Source: Canna indica
Taxonomy: Eukaryota; Streptophyta; Magnoliopsida; Zingiberales; Cannaceae
Reading direction: 5' to 3'
Assembly: GCA_034359265.1 (NCBI GenBank)
Contig: CP136892.1
Span: 87,164,001 to 87,228,000, forward strand
Length of the DNA stretch: 64,000 nucleotides
The notes beneath the pieces are model-generated. The model was not told the DNA's origin. It made no database searches and was given only the letters and a program-made list of their open reading frames with translations. The translations under genes and the position numbers were made by a program. Below are positions 25,580 through 35,693 of this stretch, one piece after another (positions within the stretch are counted from its first letter, which is position 1; every line of letters starts with the position of its first letter).

Positions 25580-27112
25580 ATGTCTGGTCGTGGTTATCGA
25601 CGCAGGAGAGTTTCGGAGTCTCCGATCGGTGAGACTCCAGCACTTACTCATGCTGCTGATCCTCCTGTTGCTGATCCTCATGAGGATGATACTGCCGAGT
25701 CTAGTACATCCAGACGTAGGCGGCCACGCGGGCCGAACAGGTGGCAGCCTCCACCAGCCACAGAGTCACGTAGATTGATTAGCGTGATTGGGGAGCGGTA
25801 ATATATCATGAATTATGAATCATTACAAATTCATTATATCATAATATAATATTAAAATTTATTTTTGTTGTGCAGGTTCGAGCAAGAAGAAGTGCCGAGG
25901 AGCATTTCTTCTACTATTCGACGATACATGCACGGGGCATGGCCTACGTGGTCTCACGTGCCTAGCGAGCACGTCGACATGTTATGGCGCGAGTTTGAGG
26001 CACGTATTATTATTATTTTTTACATGCATGATGATATATTAATATTGGTACTGATATTATTATTTTGCAGGCTCGCTATACATGGGCCGAGGACCAGAGA
26101 CCCTTCATTTACGCTGCCTGGGAGGCTATTTCCCGGGCAAGGTACAACGGGCAGCTGGGGCAGGCTCGGTCCCAAGCGATGGCCCGAGCTGGGACCACTA
26201 ACATCGCGGAGACTCGGGGATACGGCCCCGGTTGGATTACTCCGGATATATGGGACCAGCTCGTGGGGATATGGTCGACGGATCGATGGCAGGAGGTTTC
26301 TCGGAATGCGGCTAGAAATCGCATGTCGGGGGGAGCAGCGCGTACCGGCGGCTCTGTTGCATTTGCAGTGCACGCAAACCGTATGGTAAGTATATCTTTT
26401 AATTATATATTTTATTTGTTATTATGTGTACTAATTAATGTATTTGTTTTGTAAATGTAGACGACGGTGTCGGATGACGGGACTGTCCAGCGACCCTCCC
26501 CGATGGCGGTGTTTGAGCGGACTCACCGTCGAGCACATGGGACGGGGGAGTACATCCACAACCGCGCTGCATACATTATGGTAATTATATATTTGTTTAA
26601 ATTATTTATTATATATTTATAATTTAAGTTTTATGATAAATATTAAACAAAAAATCAAACTCGAGTAGGAGACCTACAGCCAGACGGTGGTGCAGCGCGG
26701 GGGTACCCCCGAGGACTTTGACGCAGCATCGTGGGTCGAGGCTGCAGGTGGCTGGGACCATGGCCGCGTATATGGCTTCGCAGATAGTGGTCATGCGCGA
26801 GCCGTACTAGGGCCACTTGGGGCACCGACCCCTCCGGTCGCTGGTGAGCGGCCGTCCACCTCTAGATTCAGTTATGATCATAGTAATAGTATAAGGACAC
26901 TAGAGGAGACGGTCGCGCGTCAGACTGAGATGATGGAGCGCCAGAGTCAGACGATGGCGAATATAGAGGCTATGCTACGCAACTTGTCAGGTCATCCCGA
27001 AGCAGTCATCTCTTCGGCATCATCTAATCCATCATCCTTGAGTCAGTCCACGCCGGTGTACACTCAAGCGCTCCAGACCCCGCCATATAATCCAGACCAT
27101 CCTCCATCGTGA
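25580..27112 (+). CDS. TNPA/Ptta-type accessory transposition protein of the CACTA element
   Basis: Likely the element's second gene, which in this superfamily encodes a DNA-binding protein recognising the subterminal repeats. Proposed exons: 25580-25797 (ATG, MSGRGYRRRR), 25876 to about 25998, 26071-26385, 26461-26580, 26669-27112. Most joins keep frame (CG joined to G; ATG then GTAAGT; TATG then GTAATT). The second donor is unclear, possibly GAG followed by GC. Landmarks are an Arg/Pro-rich N-terminus, YTWAEDQRPFIYAAWE, FERTHRRAHGTGEYI, and a C-terminal coiled coil (RTLEETVARQTEMMERQSQT). It appears intact, so it could still act in trans. Confidence 0.75.
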
Positions 27113-27819
27113 TCGTGAGATTTTTTGTTTGGATATTAAACTTGTTTAACTTATTTTGTTTGGATATTGATACTTCAATTTTGCATTTGAATTGTTTTTA
27201 TACTATCGTGGATAATTATCAATATAAATATAATTATTTTGATGTATATCTTGGTGTGTTTGTGATGTGTGAATGAATGTGTATGAGGTGTTTGTGATGT
27301 GTGAATGAATGTGTGTATGAGGGTATGAGTGTGTGAGTTATGTATCAGATAAATGTATCAATGTATCAATGGAAATTTGAAATTTTCAAATTTTCTGGTT
27401 GCAGGTATACGTCATCAGCAATGGCTTTCCCACGGGCGTCCGTGGGAAAGCCGTTGCTAAAAGTGTATCGAAAGCCGTTGCTGATGACCTACAGCAACGG
27501 CTTAGCGACGGAGTTTTACTAACGGTGTTGCTACGGACTCAGCGGCCGTTGCTATTAATGTTATCAGCAACGGCTGCGGGTCTGTGGCAAAACCGTTGCT
27601 GATAATATTTTTAGCGACGGCCCGAGCGACCGTTGCTGATAATGTTTTGAGCGACGGCCCGAGCGGCCATTGCTGATCCGTTGCTAAGTCATCAGCAACG
27701 CGACTTTCTATCACGGCTCTATTGCAACGGCTCGGCCGTTGCTGATTCTCTTCAGCAACGGCTCAGCAACGGCATCAGCCGTTGCTGATGACCATTTTTC
27801 TAGTAGTGAATGACACCGC

Positions 27820-29455
27820 TATCATATCTCGAATGGATAGAATTTAAAAACCACATAATCACATAATCGGATAAACCAAAAAAAATATTGATTTAATTTC
27901 TCTATGGGTGTGGTTTTTAAAAACCGCAGCTAATTTGATGTAGCTTAAAATGAACTTTGTTGTATGTCTTTTTTTGTCAAATTAATACAAGTATTGAAGA
28001 CATCCCGCCAGATTAGTTTTGAAATATTTTTAAGAGAAAAATTTAAATATATCATATATTTTGAAATTTTTATCATTTGTGATATGCATTTTTATTTTTC
28101 TTAATTGAATCTCATATTTTTTATATTTATTTCAATTGAATTCTACCGTATAATTTTCGTTAGCCGCCCATTAAACTGATGATGATGTGACTTGCTGGCG
28201 TGTAATAAAAAATTTAATATTAAAATTTCACAACTTGAAAACTAACGTTAATTGTCCTAAATATATAGAAACAATTCACAAGAGATAAACAATCTATCTG
28301 AGGTATTGTAAATATCACTCTCCTCCAAAATAGATCGATTTAACATATATTTTCTTTCATAAAATTCTAACGTGTTCTTGAAAAAAAAATTCAGATTTGC
28401 TGTCTGAACTTTTCTATTTCAACTTTGTAAAATCTTGGAGGAATTTTGTCATAGCATTTAGCAACAACATATAGTGGCAAGATAAATTTCTTAAGACAGT
28501 GATCAAAACAACAAATAATTTTGAAATAGTCATCCTAATGCATTTATTCTTTGATAAATGGCACCCACTTGGCACTGAATCCAAGAGGACCTTGACTTTG
28601 AAGTCGTGCAATGAATTTGCCATCATGCAATAATTGAACACCTCAAATAATTAATTAATTCAAAAATAATTAATAGAGTTTTTTCTTTGATTTTGAAAGA
28701 AATTTAGAGGTTGAACCTCAGGCAATGGATATTAATAGAGTTGGAAATTTAGATGGCGCATGATAGAATATTAACTATTCCAATTAAGCAACTAGTCATC
28801 AAATTAGAAGACTTTGAATATTAAGTCGCATGGAAATAATTGTCATGTAATTAATTATAAACATCAAATCATTTGAAAATGGTCATGATCCTAATGCATT
28901 CATTTATTATTTGATAATGATTCTCAACTTTTTTTTCTTTTTTTTTTGATTCTCAACTAATTGATAGACTTCAAATTTAATTTATATCATGCACAGGAGC
29001 ATCATGATGGATGCAAAATTAATTTGTGGAGAGAAACTAATTTGTCTTTAATTAAATATGAAAAAATAATTTAAGTAAATAACAACATAATATATAAATA
29101 TTAAAAAATCTTGTATATTTTTTACTTAAAAAACTTTAATTATAATGAAATGATTAAGTAATAATTAGTTGATTATCATAATCACACTTTTTAAAAAAAC
29201 TTAAATTATAGTTTAATATATTTAATTTTGTAGTTTATCGTTAGTCATCTTATTCGTGATCTATCAAAACTAAGATGGTTCACAAAAAAAAATGATTTTC
29301 AATTAAATTATTCAAAGATGAGGAACGAATCAAATGATATAAATCCTCTAACAATAATTTCTACAAAGACTTTGAATTTTAAGTCTGCGTAAATCGTCGT
29401 GTAATTGAAAGTGCCAAATCATTTTGAAATAGTTATTCTAAAGCATAATGATTCA
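27820..29455. other. Intergenic AT-rich spacer
   Basis: No gene seen. Contains one copy of a repeat family at about 28030-28230 and copies of the GACTTTGAATTTTAAGTCG repeat at about 28510-28690, 28800-28990 and 29365-29460. Confidence 0.5.
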
Positions 29456-29639
29456 TGACTAGGGCATTTGGTTGTCTGCAAGTGCAAATATATATTTGCA
29501 TGCAAAAATAAATGTCTGTAAATAGATTTTGTAGCATGCCGTTTGGTTGCCTGCAAGTAAAGTTGCAACTTCTATTTGCAAATGTTTGAATAACCGCAAA
29601 TGAAAGTTGCAATTACACTTACAATTTGCAACTTGCATT

Positions 29640-30180
29640 TTACGAATTATTTCGGATCGGATCGGGCCGGACACGAAATTTTTTAGGTCAAACCGAGCCG
29701 GGCGAAGCCGTGCATGAATTTTTTTGGGCCGAGTTGGGCACAAATTTTTTCGGGTCGGGCCAAATATGAATTTTTTTATCTCGGGCCGGGTACAAACCTT
29801 TTCGGGATGGATCGGGCACGAATTTTTTTGGGTTAGGTTGTGCACGAATTTTTTCGAGTCAGGCTGCGCCAGACCGGGTTGGTACAAATTTTTTTTGGGT
29901 CGGGCTGGGTCGGGCACGATTTTTTTTTGGCCGAGTCGTGTACAATTTTTTTCAGGTTGGGCCAAGCCAGGCTGGGTTGTGTAGAATTTTTTTGGGCCTA
30001 GCCGGGCATAAAATTTTTCGGGCCGGGCCTAGAGCGAATTTTTTTGGGACGGGTTGAGAGCGAATTTTTTCGGGCCGTGCCAGGTACGAACTTTTTCGAG
30101 CCGATTAGGCATAAAATTTTTCGGACTAGATCAAGCACGAACTTTTTCAGGTAGGACTGAGCCGGGCCGTACCGTTCATT
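29640..30180. repeat. Degenerate minisatellite of about 30-bp units
   Basis: Some 16 or more imperfect units alternate a G/C block (CGGGCCGGGC, CGGGTCGGGC) with GAATTTTTT. Unit lengths vary around 28-36 bp. Open frames here are by-products of the repeat. It ends just before the RLP1 promoter. Confidence 0.8.
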
Positions 30181-30413
30181 AATTAATCTTTTATATATAT
30201 ATAAGCAACACGAAGGACATGTGACTCATGCAATATATTCACAAGCTAAAGGAGTCTTTATTAGTCAACGAAACATATATATATATATAATTAATTGACG
30301 GAACAAATCAATTACTCCTCAATAAAAATTAATGTCACATATGTAATATTATGTTATAATTAATTAAGGACGTAGGTTTTGTGTGCTTGTAAATTAATTA
30401 TGAGAGAATTAGG

Positions 30414-30485
30414 TGATGAACCTCCCCACTCAATTTAATTCTTATAAATAGCTCCCCGCTCTGATTAATAATAGAGTGAAAATTA
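30414..30485 (+). promoter_or_regulatory. Core promoter of RLP copy 1
   Basis: TATAAATA at 30443-30450 lies 43 bp before the ATG, preceded by GATGAACCTCC. The same arrangement recurs before RLP7 (TATA at 61535) and RLP6 (TATA at 57828). About 300 bp upstream is almost identical to the RLP7 promoter region. Confidence 0.6.
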
Positions 30486-30975
30486 ATGATGAGAACGGGC
30501 AAAACTAGACACCCTTCCATCATAATATTGCTCTGTTTGATGCTTGAGGTTTTCCTACTTATTATGCCATCATCATGCAAGAGGTGCTTCAAAGCAGAGA
30601 GAGCTGCTCTCTTGGACTTCAAAGCTGGCGTCGTCGACGATCCTTCCTATCTATTGTCCTCATGGAAAGTAGTTGAAGACTGCTGCAGATGGAGCGGCGT
30701 GGTGTGCGACAACCAAACTGGCCACGTCGTGGAGCTCAACCTCCAACCGTATATGAAGGTCGGCTTCTTGAATCAATCATTGCTCTCTCTAACTCATTTG
30801 GATCGACTCAACCTCAGCTACAATGACTTTGGCGGCATTCAAATCCCAGACTTCATGGGTTCTTTTCCCAAATTGAGGTACCTTGATTTGTCTAGTTCCA
30901 ATTTCAGTAGCAAAATTCCTTCCCAGCTTGGAAATTTGTCCACCCTTCTCTACCTTGATCTGTCAATTTGGAGAA
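30486..30975 (+). pseudogene. RLP copy 1: 5' end only
   Basis: ATG at 30486. Encodes a signal peptide (LEVFLLIMPSSC), the cap CFKAERAALLDFKAG and DCCRWSGVVCDNQTGH, and the first LRRs (LSLTHLDRLNLSYNDFGG, FPKLRYLDLSSSNFSS). RLP identity fades near 30965-30980, where LTR-like sequence starts. Everything from the third or fourth LRR to the membrane anchor is missing, yet a 3'-untranslated-exon match reappears at 32822. The coding part resembles RLP2, while the promoter resembles RLP7. Confidence 0.85.
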
Positions 30976-32783
30976 CTAGAGCCGTAGCACGCACAGCGCG
31001 CAGCTGCGCCTTCCGACGTTGTCTGGAGCTCTGCCGGGGTGGGTCGTCGGTGGCAATGGGGCCGGCCAGCGACGGATTGAGGTGGCGGAAGAGGGAGTCG
31101 GGCGTGAAGCAGAGGAAGGGGAGGCCGTCGTGGCCTCCCGGCCATGATTCGGCGCCTCGCCAGCGACGGAGGCCGCGGGGGAGGCCGCGGGGGAGGCCGG
31201 TGTGGACCAGCGAGTGATCGCCGGCGACCAGGAGGGTCGCCCGGCGTGGGTCGAGCGGGGCAGGAAAGTGTCGGGCGCGGGCGTAGGTGTCGGGCGAGGC
31301 GGAGAGGGGGAGGGATATGAATAGGAGTTTAGTGAAGGGAACTGTATTGTATGAAATAGGGTGAATTTAAAAATTATTAGGGTATTTTTATAGTTGATAG
31401 TAGAGTCATCGGATCGAGTAGAGGTGAATACCAAAGTTGCATGTTTCCGCATGCTGAACGCGATGATGGTGTCGGATTTCCGATCGGAGGCCATTTGGTA
31501 GGTCTTTTCTATATTTTAGTGTTATTCGGTGATTAATATTTATTAATTTAATTTGATAAATAATGAAATAATATAAAAATATTATATTTATTTAAAGGGT
31601 GATTTAGGGGTAATTGGTTGGTGTGAGATTGAGTTTGATTCCCGTTGTAGCCGATGAATTATTGTTGGGTGAAATGATGGATTTACCCTTTTGCCTCCAT
31701 CTGCTTGATATTGCTTCTAATTCCGTTGAACTCATGTTGTATATTATTGTTGGACATGTCATGTAGATAATTGCATGTGTTATTGCTGACCATGGTGATA
31801 TACATTATTGATGTTGATATTTGATCATGATATTATGTTGTTGCTTATGATGTTATTCTTTTGATCATGTATCATCATTTGGAGTTATTATATTGTTGAT
31901 ATCGGTGATGTTATTTGTTATCTATTGATCATGATGATACACCTTGTTGCATTGTTGGAGTTGAGTTGTCGACCTGGAGGCTACGGCCTCGGAGAGGACT
32001 TCGGTCCAGGACCATTTTATTGTGGTACCCTCCAGACATGGGTGAGGGTATGGATATTGACTAGTCACTTTGGGCACCTTCGGGTGTGCGGATGTCGGAT
32101 ACAACGCCCGTCGGGCTACTTGCTTGGTGGGGGTAGTCGCGTCGCCGTTGGAGCGCACGATTGATGTCACTCTACGGGTGGTAGAGTGCGGGGTTTTTAC
32201 CCAACGGTCCATACGCTCGATGATTTGGTCGACGTTGATTAGGAGTAGGTGTGGAGCATTTGTTGTACATCTATCGCCTTTGACTTCATCTTTGGCCATA
32301 TTGTTGTTTATTGTTGAGTTGACATCTTATTCATGTTATTGACCATATTGTGGTACTCCTACTCAGTATTTTCGCTTACTCCTGTTATTATTGCTTCAGA
32401 CTTGCAGGGGAGAGCTGTCGATCTATAGACCGAGGTGTAGATAGTTGGTAGATAGCAAGTATCTGGAGCTCTGATATGGCGATAGTTTTTGTATCTTGTC
32501 TTACTTTGTCGTCTTTCGATACTGATGATTTTGGAGTTTCGTAAATATATATTATCAAATACTCTGTTTAACATTGTACTTAACTGAATTATCTTTTGTC
32601 GTATATACATACTTATCATTCGGCTTTTTGAAGAAATTATCTGGTTTATAATATGTTTTATTATGATTTCTGATGTGTATCGATGATTTTCCTTCCGCTG
32701 CGTGGGTTTCGAGTCGCCCACTGTCGCGCATCGGAACAGGGCCGCCTCGGGGCATGGGGGTGGACCCGAACCGGGGCGTGACA
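30961..32783 (-). mobile_element. Probable Ty3/Gypsy solo LTR
   Basis: The right end reads on the minus strand TGTCACGCCCCGGTTCGGGT, a common start of plant Gypsy (Tekay-like) LTRs. The left end may be TGTCA at 30961, giving a TGTCA/TGACA inverted repeat. There is no matching target duplication (TGATC left, CTAAT right), so one side was probably deleted. No internal coding region. The GC-rich part at 31000-31260 may be separate in origin. Left boundary uncertain. Confidence 0.5.
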
Positions 32784-32821
32784 CTAATACTTAGTACTCG
32801 TCATTTTACACTATCTTGCAG

Positions 32822-32900
32822 ATGGGAAGAAGAGGTTGATCGAGCTGGAAATTAACATGCTGAAGATGGATTTGAATAAGATCACAACTACACTTGCTTA
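32822..32900 (+). pseudogene. Orphan RLP 3'-untranslated exon
   Basis: After an acceptor (TATCTTGCAG) comes ATGGGAAGAAGAGG and related sequence, matching the exon downstream of RLP2 (39636) and RLP3 (43137). It marks the 3' end of RLP copy 1 across the LTR. Confidence 0.6.
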
Positions 32901-35600
32901 AAAGTTTACATTAGCAATATATAGTTTTATATATTTCCTTGCTTTATGTACTGCTTGGTTAATTCTCTATATGTCGTTCGAGAATTGCTCGTTTATATAT
33001 TGTCTTCAATGATGAAATGAATGGTCATGTCATATATGTATTACGTTTATACATAATATTTATCATGGTCATGTTCGAGAATTGCTCGTTTATACATAAT
33101 ATGTATCATATCAGTATTACGTTTCAAATTAATAAGGTGGGACTTGTTTAGTTGTTTTATATATTATATATTATGTTTAATTTGAAGAGTATAAACTTAG
33201 AGTTAATTTTATGTATATTTCTTCCAAGTTTCAAAATAAGTTCATTCTCTTTATTCTATATATGGATGTGGGCTGATGCTATTATGATTTATGAGGATCA
33301 CTTAATTAATTGCTTTGTAATGGTGTCAGTACTGAAAAGTTTGTTTTTTGAGGGAAAAGGAGTAGACCTACTTGACTTAAGCTTATCAAAATTAATTAAA
33401 TAATACAAAATTATAAGGGGCATTATAAGAATATATACGGATTTGAATGCCCGTTAAGTTAACCTACTCAAATGCTCAAGTTAAGATATTAGAATCTTTT
33501 GTTAGGTAACATGAGGACCAAAGTACTAATACTTCGCTCCAATTTGTTTTCTGATTGTATACATCCACAAATATTTGGACAAATTGAGCAATCTTCAAAT
33601 TATGAATCTTGCGGATAATTAAACCAACTGTCGAGGCATATGCCACACTCTTTTGACAATCTTAAAAGTAATGCTTGTATCGACCTTATTGACGTCGCTC
33701 TTTGATGAATATCTAAACACGCCACGTCCGATGCATCAATTTTTGTCTAACTCAATTCAAAAAGAGTGTCTAATAACATACTAGAATATTAAACTCAGTT
33801 AATATTGTAATCATGCAAACTTTGATATGAATCATAAACATAATTGCATTTCAAAAATCATATATTTCTATAATTATTACAAGTCACAATTGATTAATTA
33901 TTTGATAGAAAATCCAAGATGACCTTGACTTTGAAGTCGTGCAATTAATTAATTTGTCATGTAATAGTTAAACACATCGAATAATTAATTAATTCAGAAA
34001 TAATAGAGTTTGAATACATATATAGACCGGTAGACATCATCACGCACTTTGTTGGAGACCACATGTTTGGAATTTGGAATATATGTAGAAATTTCAATGG
34101 CACGGTAGAACTAATCAATATTTCAATTAAGCAACTAATCAATGTAGAAATTTCATGGCATGGTAGAATTTTTGGTTTAGGTACGTCGATTGCGTAGACA
34201 TAATTGTCATGTAATTATAAACATCAAATCATTTTGAAATAGTCATCATAATGCATTTATTCTCTAATAAATGACATATATATCCTCGCCACTTGGTAGT
34301 GATCGAATCCAAGAGGAGACCTTGACTTTATAGTCGTGCAATTAATTTGTCATGCATGTAATAATCGAATCGAACACCAGAAATAATTCATTCAGAAATA
34401 GTAGAGTTTCTCTTTTTTGAAATAATAGAGTTTTGAACCTCAATCGATGCATAGACACGTAGAATTTATTAGACAAGAAGAAAATAATACATGGTCAGTC
34501 ACTCGAAGAAGACTTTGACTTTAATACATGGATAGTGACTCAGAAGAATTAGACTTTGACTTTTATGTCGTGTAAAATTGTCACGCAGTTAATTAAAATC
34601 CTCGAATAATTTCTAAAGAATTAACTCTCTTATAACGATAGAGTTTGATTTTTATTTAGGTATATGTAGATAGACATGCAAATAATTAACATATATTTAT
34701 GACCACAAATAATATACTTGGATTTTAATATATAATTTGTAAATAATAAAGGAAAAGATAAAAAAATGCTCAATATATATCTCTTCCAGAACATTTATGT
34801 AAAACTAACTATTTTATATAATTATATTTTAAGTAAATTATGATCATCATAAAAAAAAAGTTCTGTAAATAACAAGATAATACATAAATATATATAGATA
34901 TTAAAATCTTGTAAATATTTTCATTAAAAAAACCATAACTATAACGAAATGACTATGTAATATATTACTTATAATCATAATATATATTTAAAACTTGAAT
35001 TATAGAGTTAAATAATGTCCTTTTAAAAAAATTAAAAGATAGTTTAAATATATTAAATTTATATATTCACTTTTTTATATATAGTTACTCACCTTATTAA
35101 TGAATAATTAATTATTAAAAGAAAGATTTGGAATATATATATATATATATATAATCGTGATCTATCAAAAATATATAAGCTGAGTAACAAAAATAAAATA
35201 TGATTTTCAATTAGGATGGTTCCAACAGGAACAAATTAAATGAAATAAATTAATCCTTGGACAATAACTCCTAAAAGATTTTAAATTTTAAGTCTCATAA
35301 ATTGTCATGAAACTGAGTGTCAAATCATTTTGAAATGGTCACCCTAAAGCATTAACTCTACGATAATAATTCAGAAATAATAGAGTTTGAATTTTAATTA
35401 CTTAATTATACATGGAGAGGCAGATGTGACCTGTTTGGAGAATTACATAGACCAGCACAATTTGATTGGTCTGGAGAAAAAGTAACATATATAATTGTAA
35501 TTCTACTTGAATTCAATTAATGCAAACAGTCCCTAATATATTCAAGTCCATTTTTAATGACGTGCACACATATGTTTTTATTTAACGTACATATAAACTT
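32901..35600. other. Intergenic spacer rich in dispersed repeats
   Basis: No gene. At least four copies of the GACTTTGAATTTTAAGTCG-type repeat lie at about 33915-34010, 34200-34440, 34500-34640 and 35275-35400, separated by AT-rich DNA. Confidence 0.55.
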
Positions 35601-35693
35601 GAAGGCCTATATATATATATATATAGAGCAGGCTAGCTATGAACCTCCACACTCAATTATTCTCGGCTCTTCTTAATAATATATTGAGTGAAA
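35600..35693 (+). promoter_or_regulatory. Promoter region of the intact RLP2
   Basis: A TATATATATA run at about 35609-35626 is followed by TATGAACCTCC and CACTCAATTATT. Unlike RLP1, 6 and 7 there is no TATAAATA 40 bp before the ATG, so transcription would start further upstream. Confidence 0.45.

Larger units (their letters stand above)
24260..27808 (+). mobile_element. CACTA (En/Spm) element, 3549 bp
   Basis: Starts CACTACTAGAAA and ends TTTCTAGTAGTG, flanked by the 3-bp duplication AAT at 24257-24259 and 27809-27811. Subterminal regions (24275-24570 and 27410-27790) hold many copies of CAGCAACGGC and GCCGTTGCTG in both orientations, the binding-site arrays typical of this superfamily. It contains the tail of a TNPD-type transposase and a multi-exon TNPA/Ptta-type gene. 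Most of TNPD is missing, so it is probably non-autonomous. Confidence 0.95.

Noticed and set aside
29459..29984. Opposed open frames rich in Pro/Lys or Gly/Phe
   Set aside because: Products of the minisatellite; no protein family.
32359..32784. 141-codon minus-strand frame
   Set aside because: Lies within LTR sequence, which is normally non-coding; no recognisable domain.
35688..35693. GTG start for RLP2
   Set aside because: Plant cytosolic translation needs ATG; the ATG at 35694 is six bases downstream and matches the RLP6 start (MREPSS).
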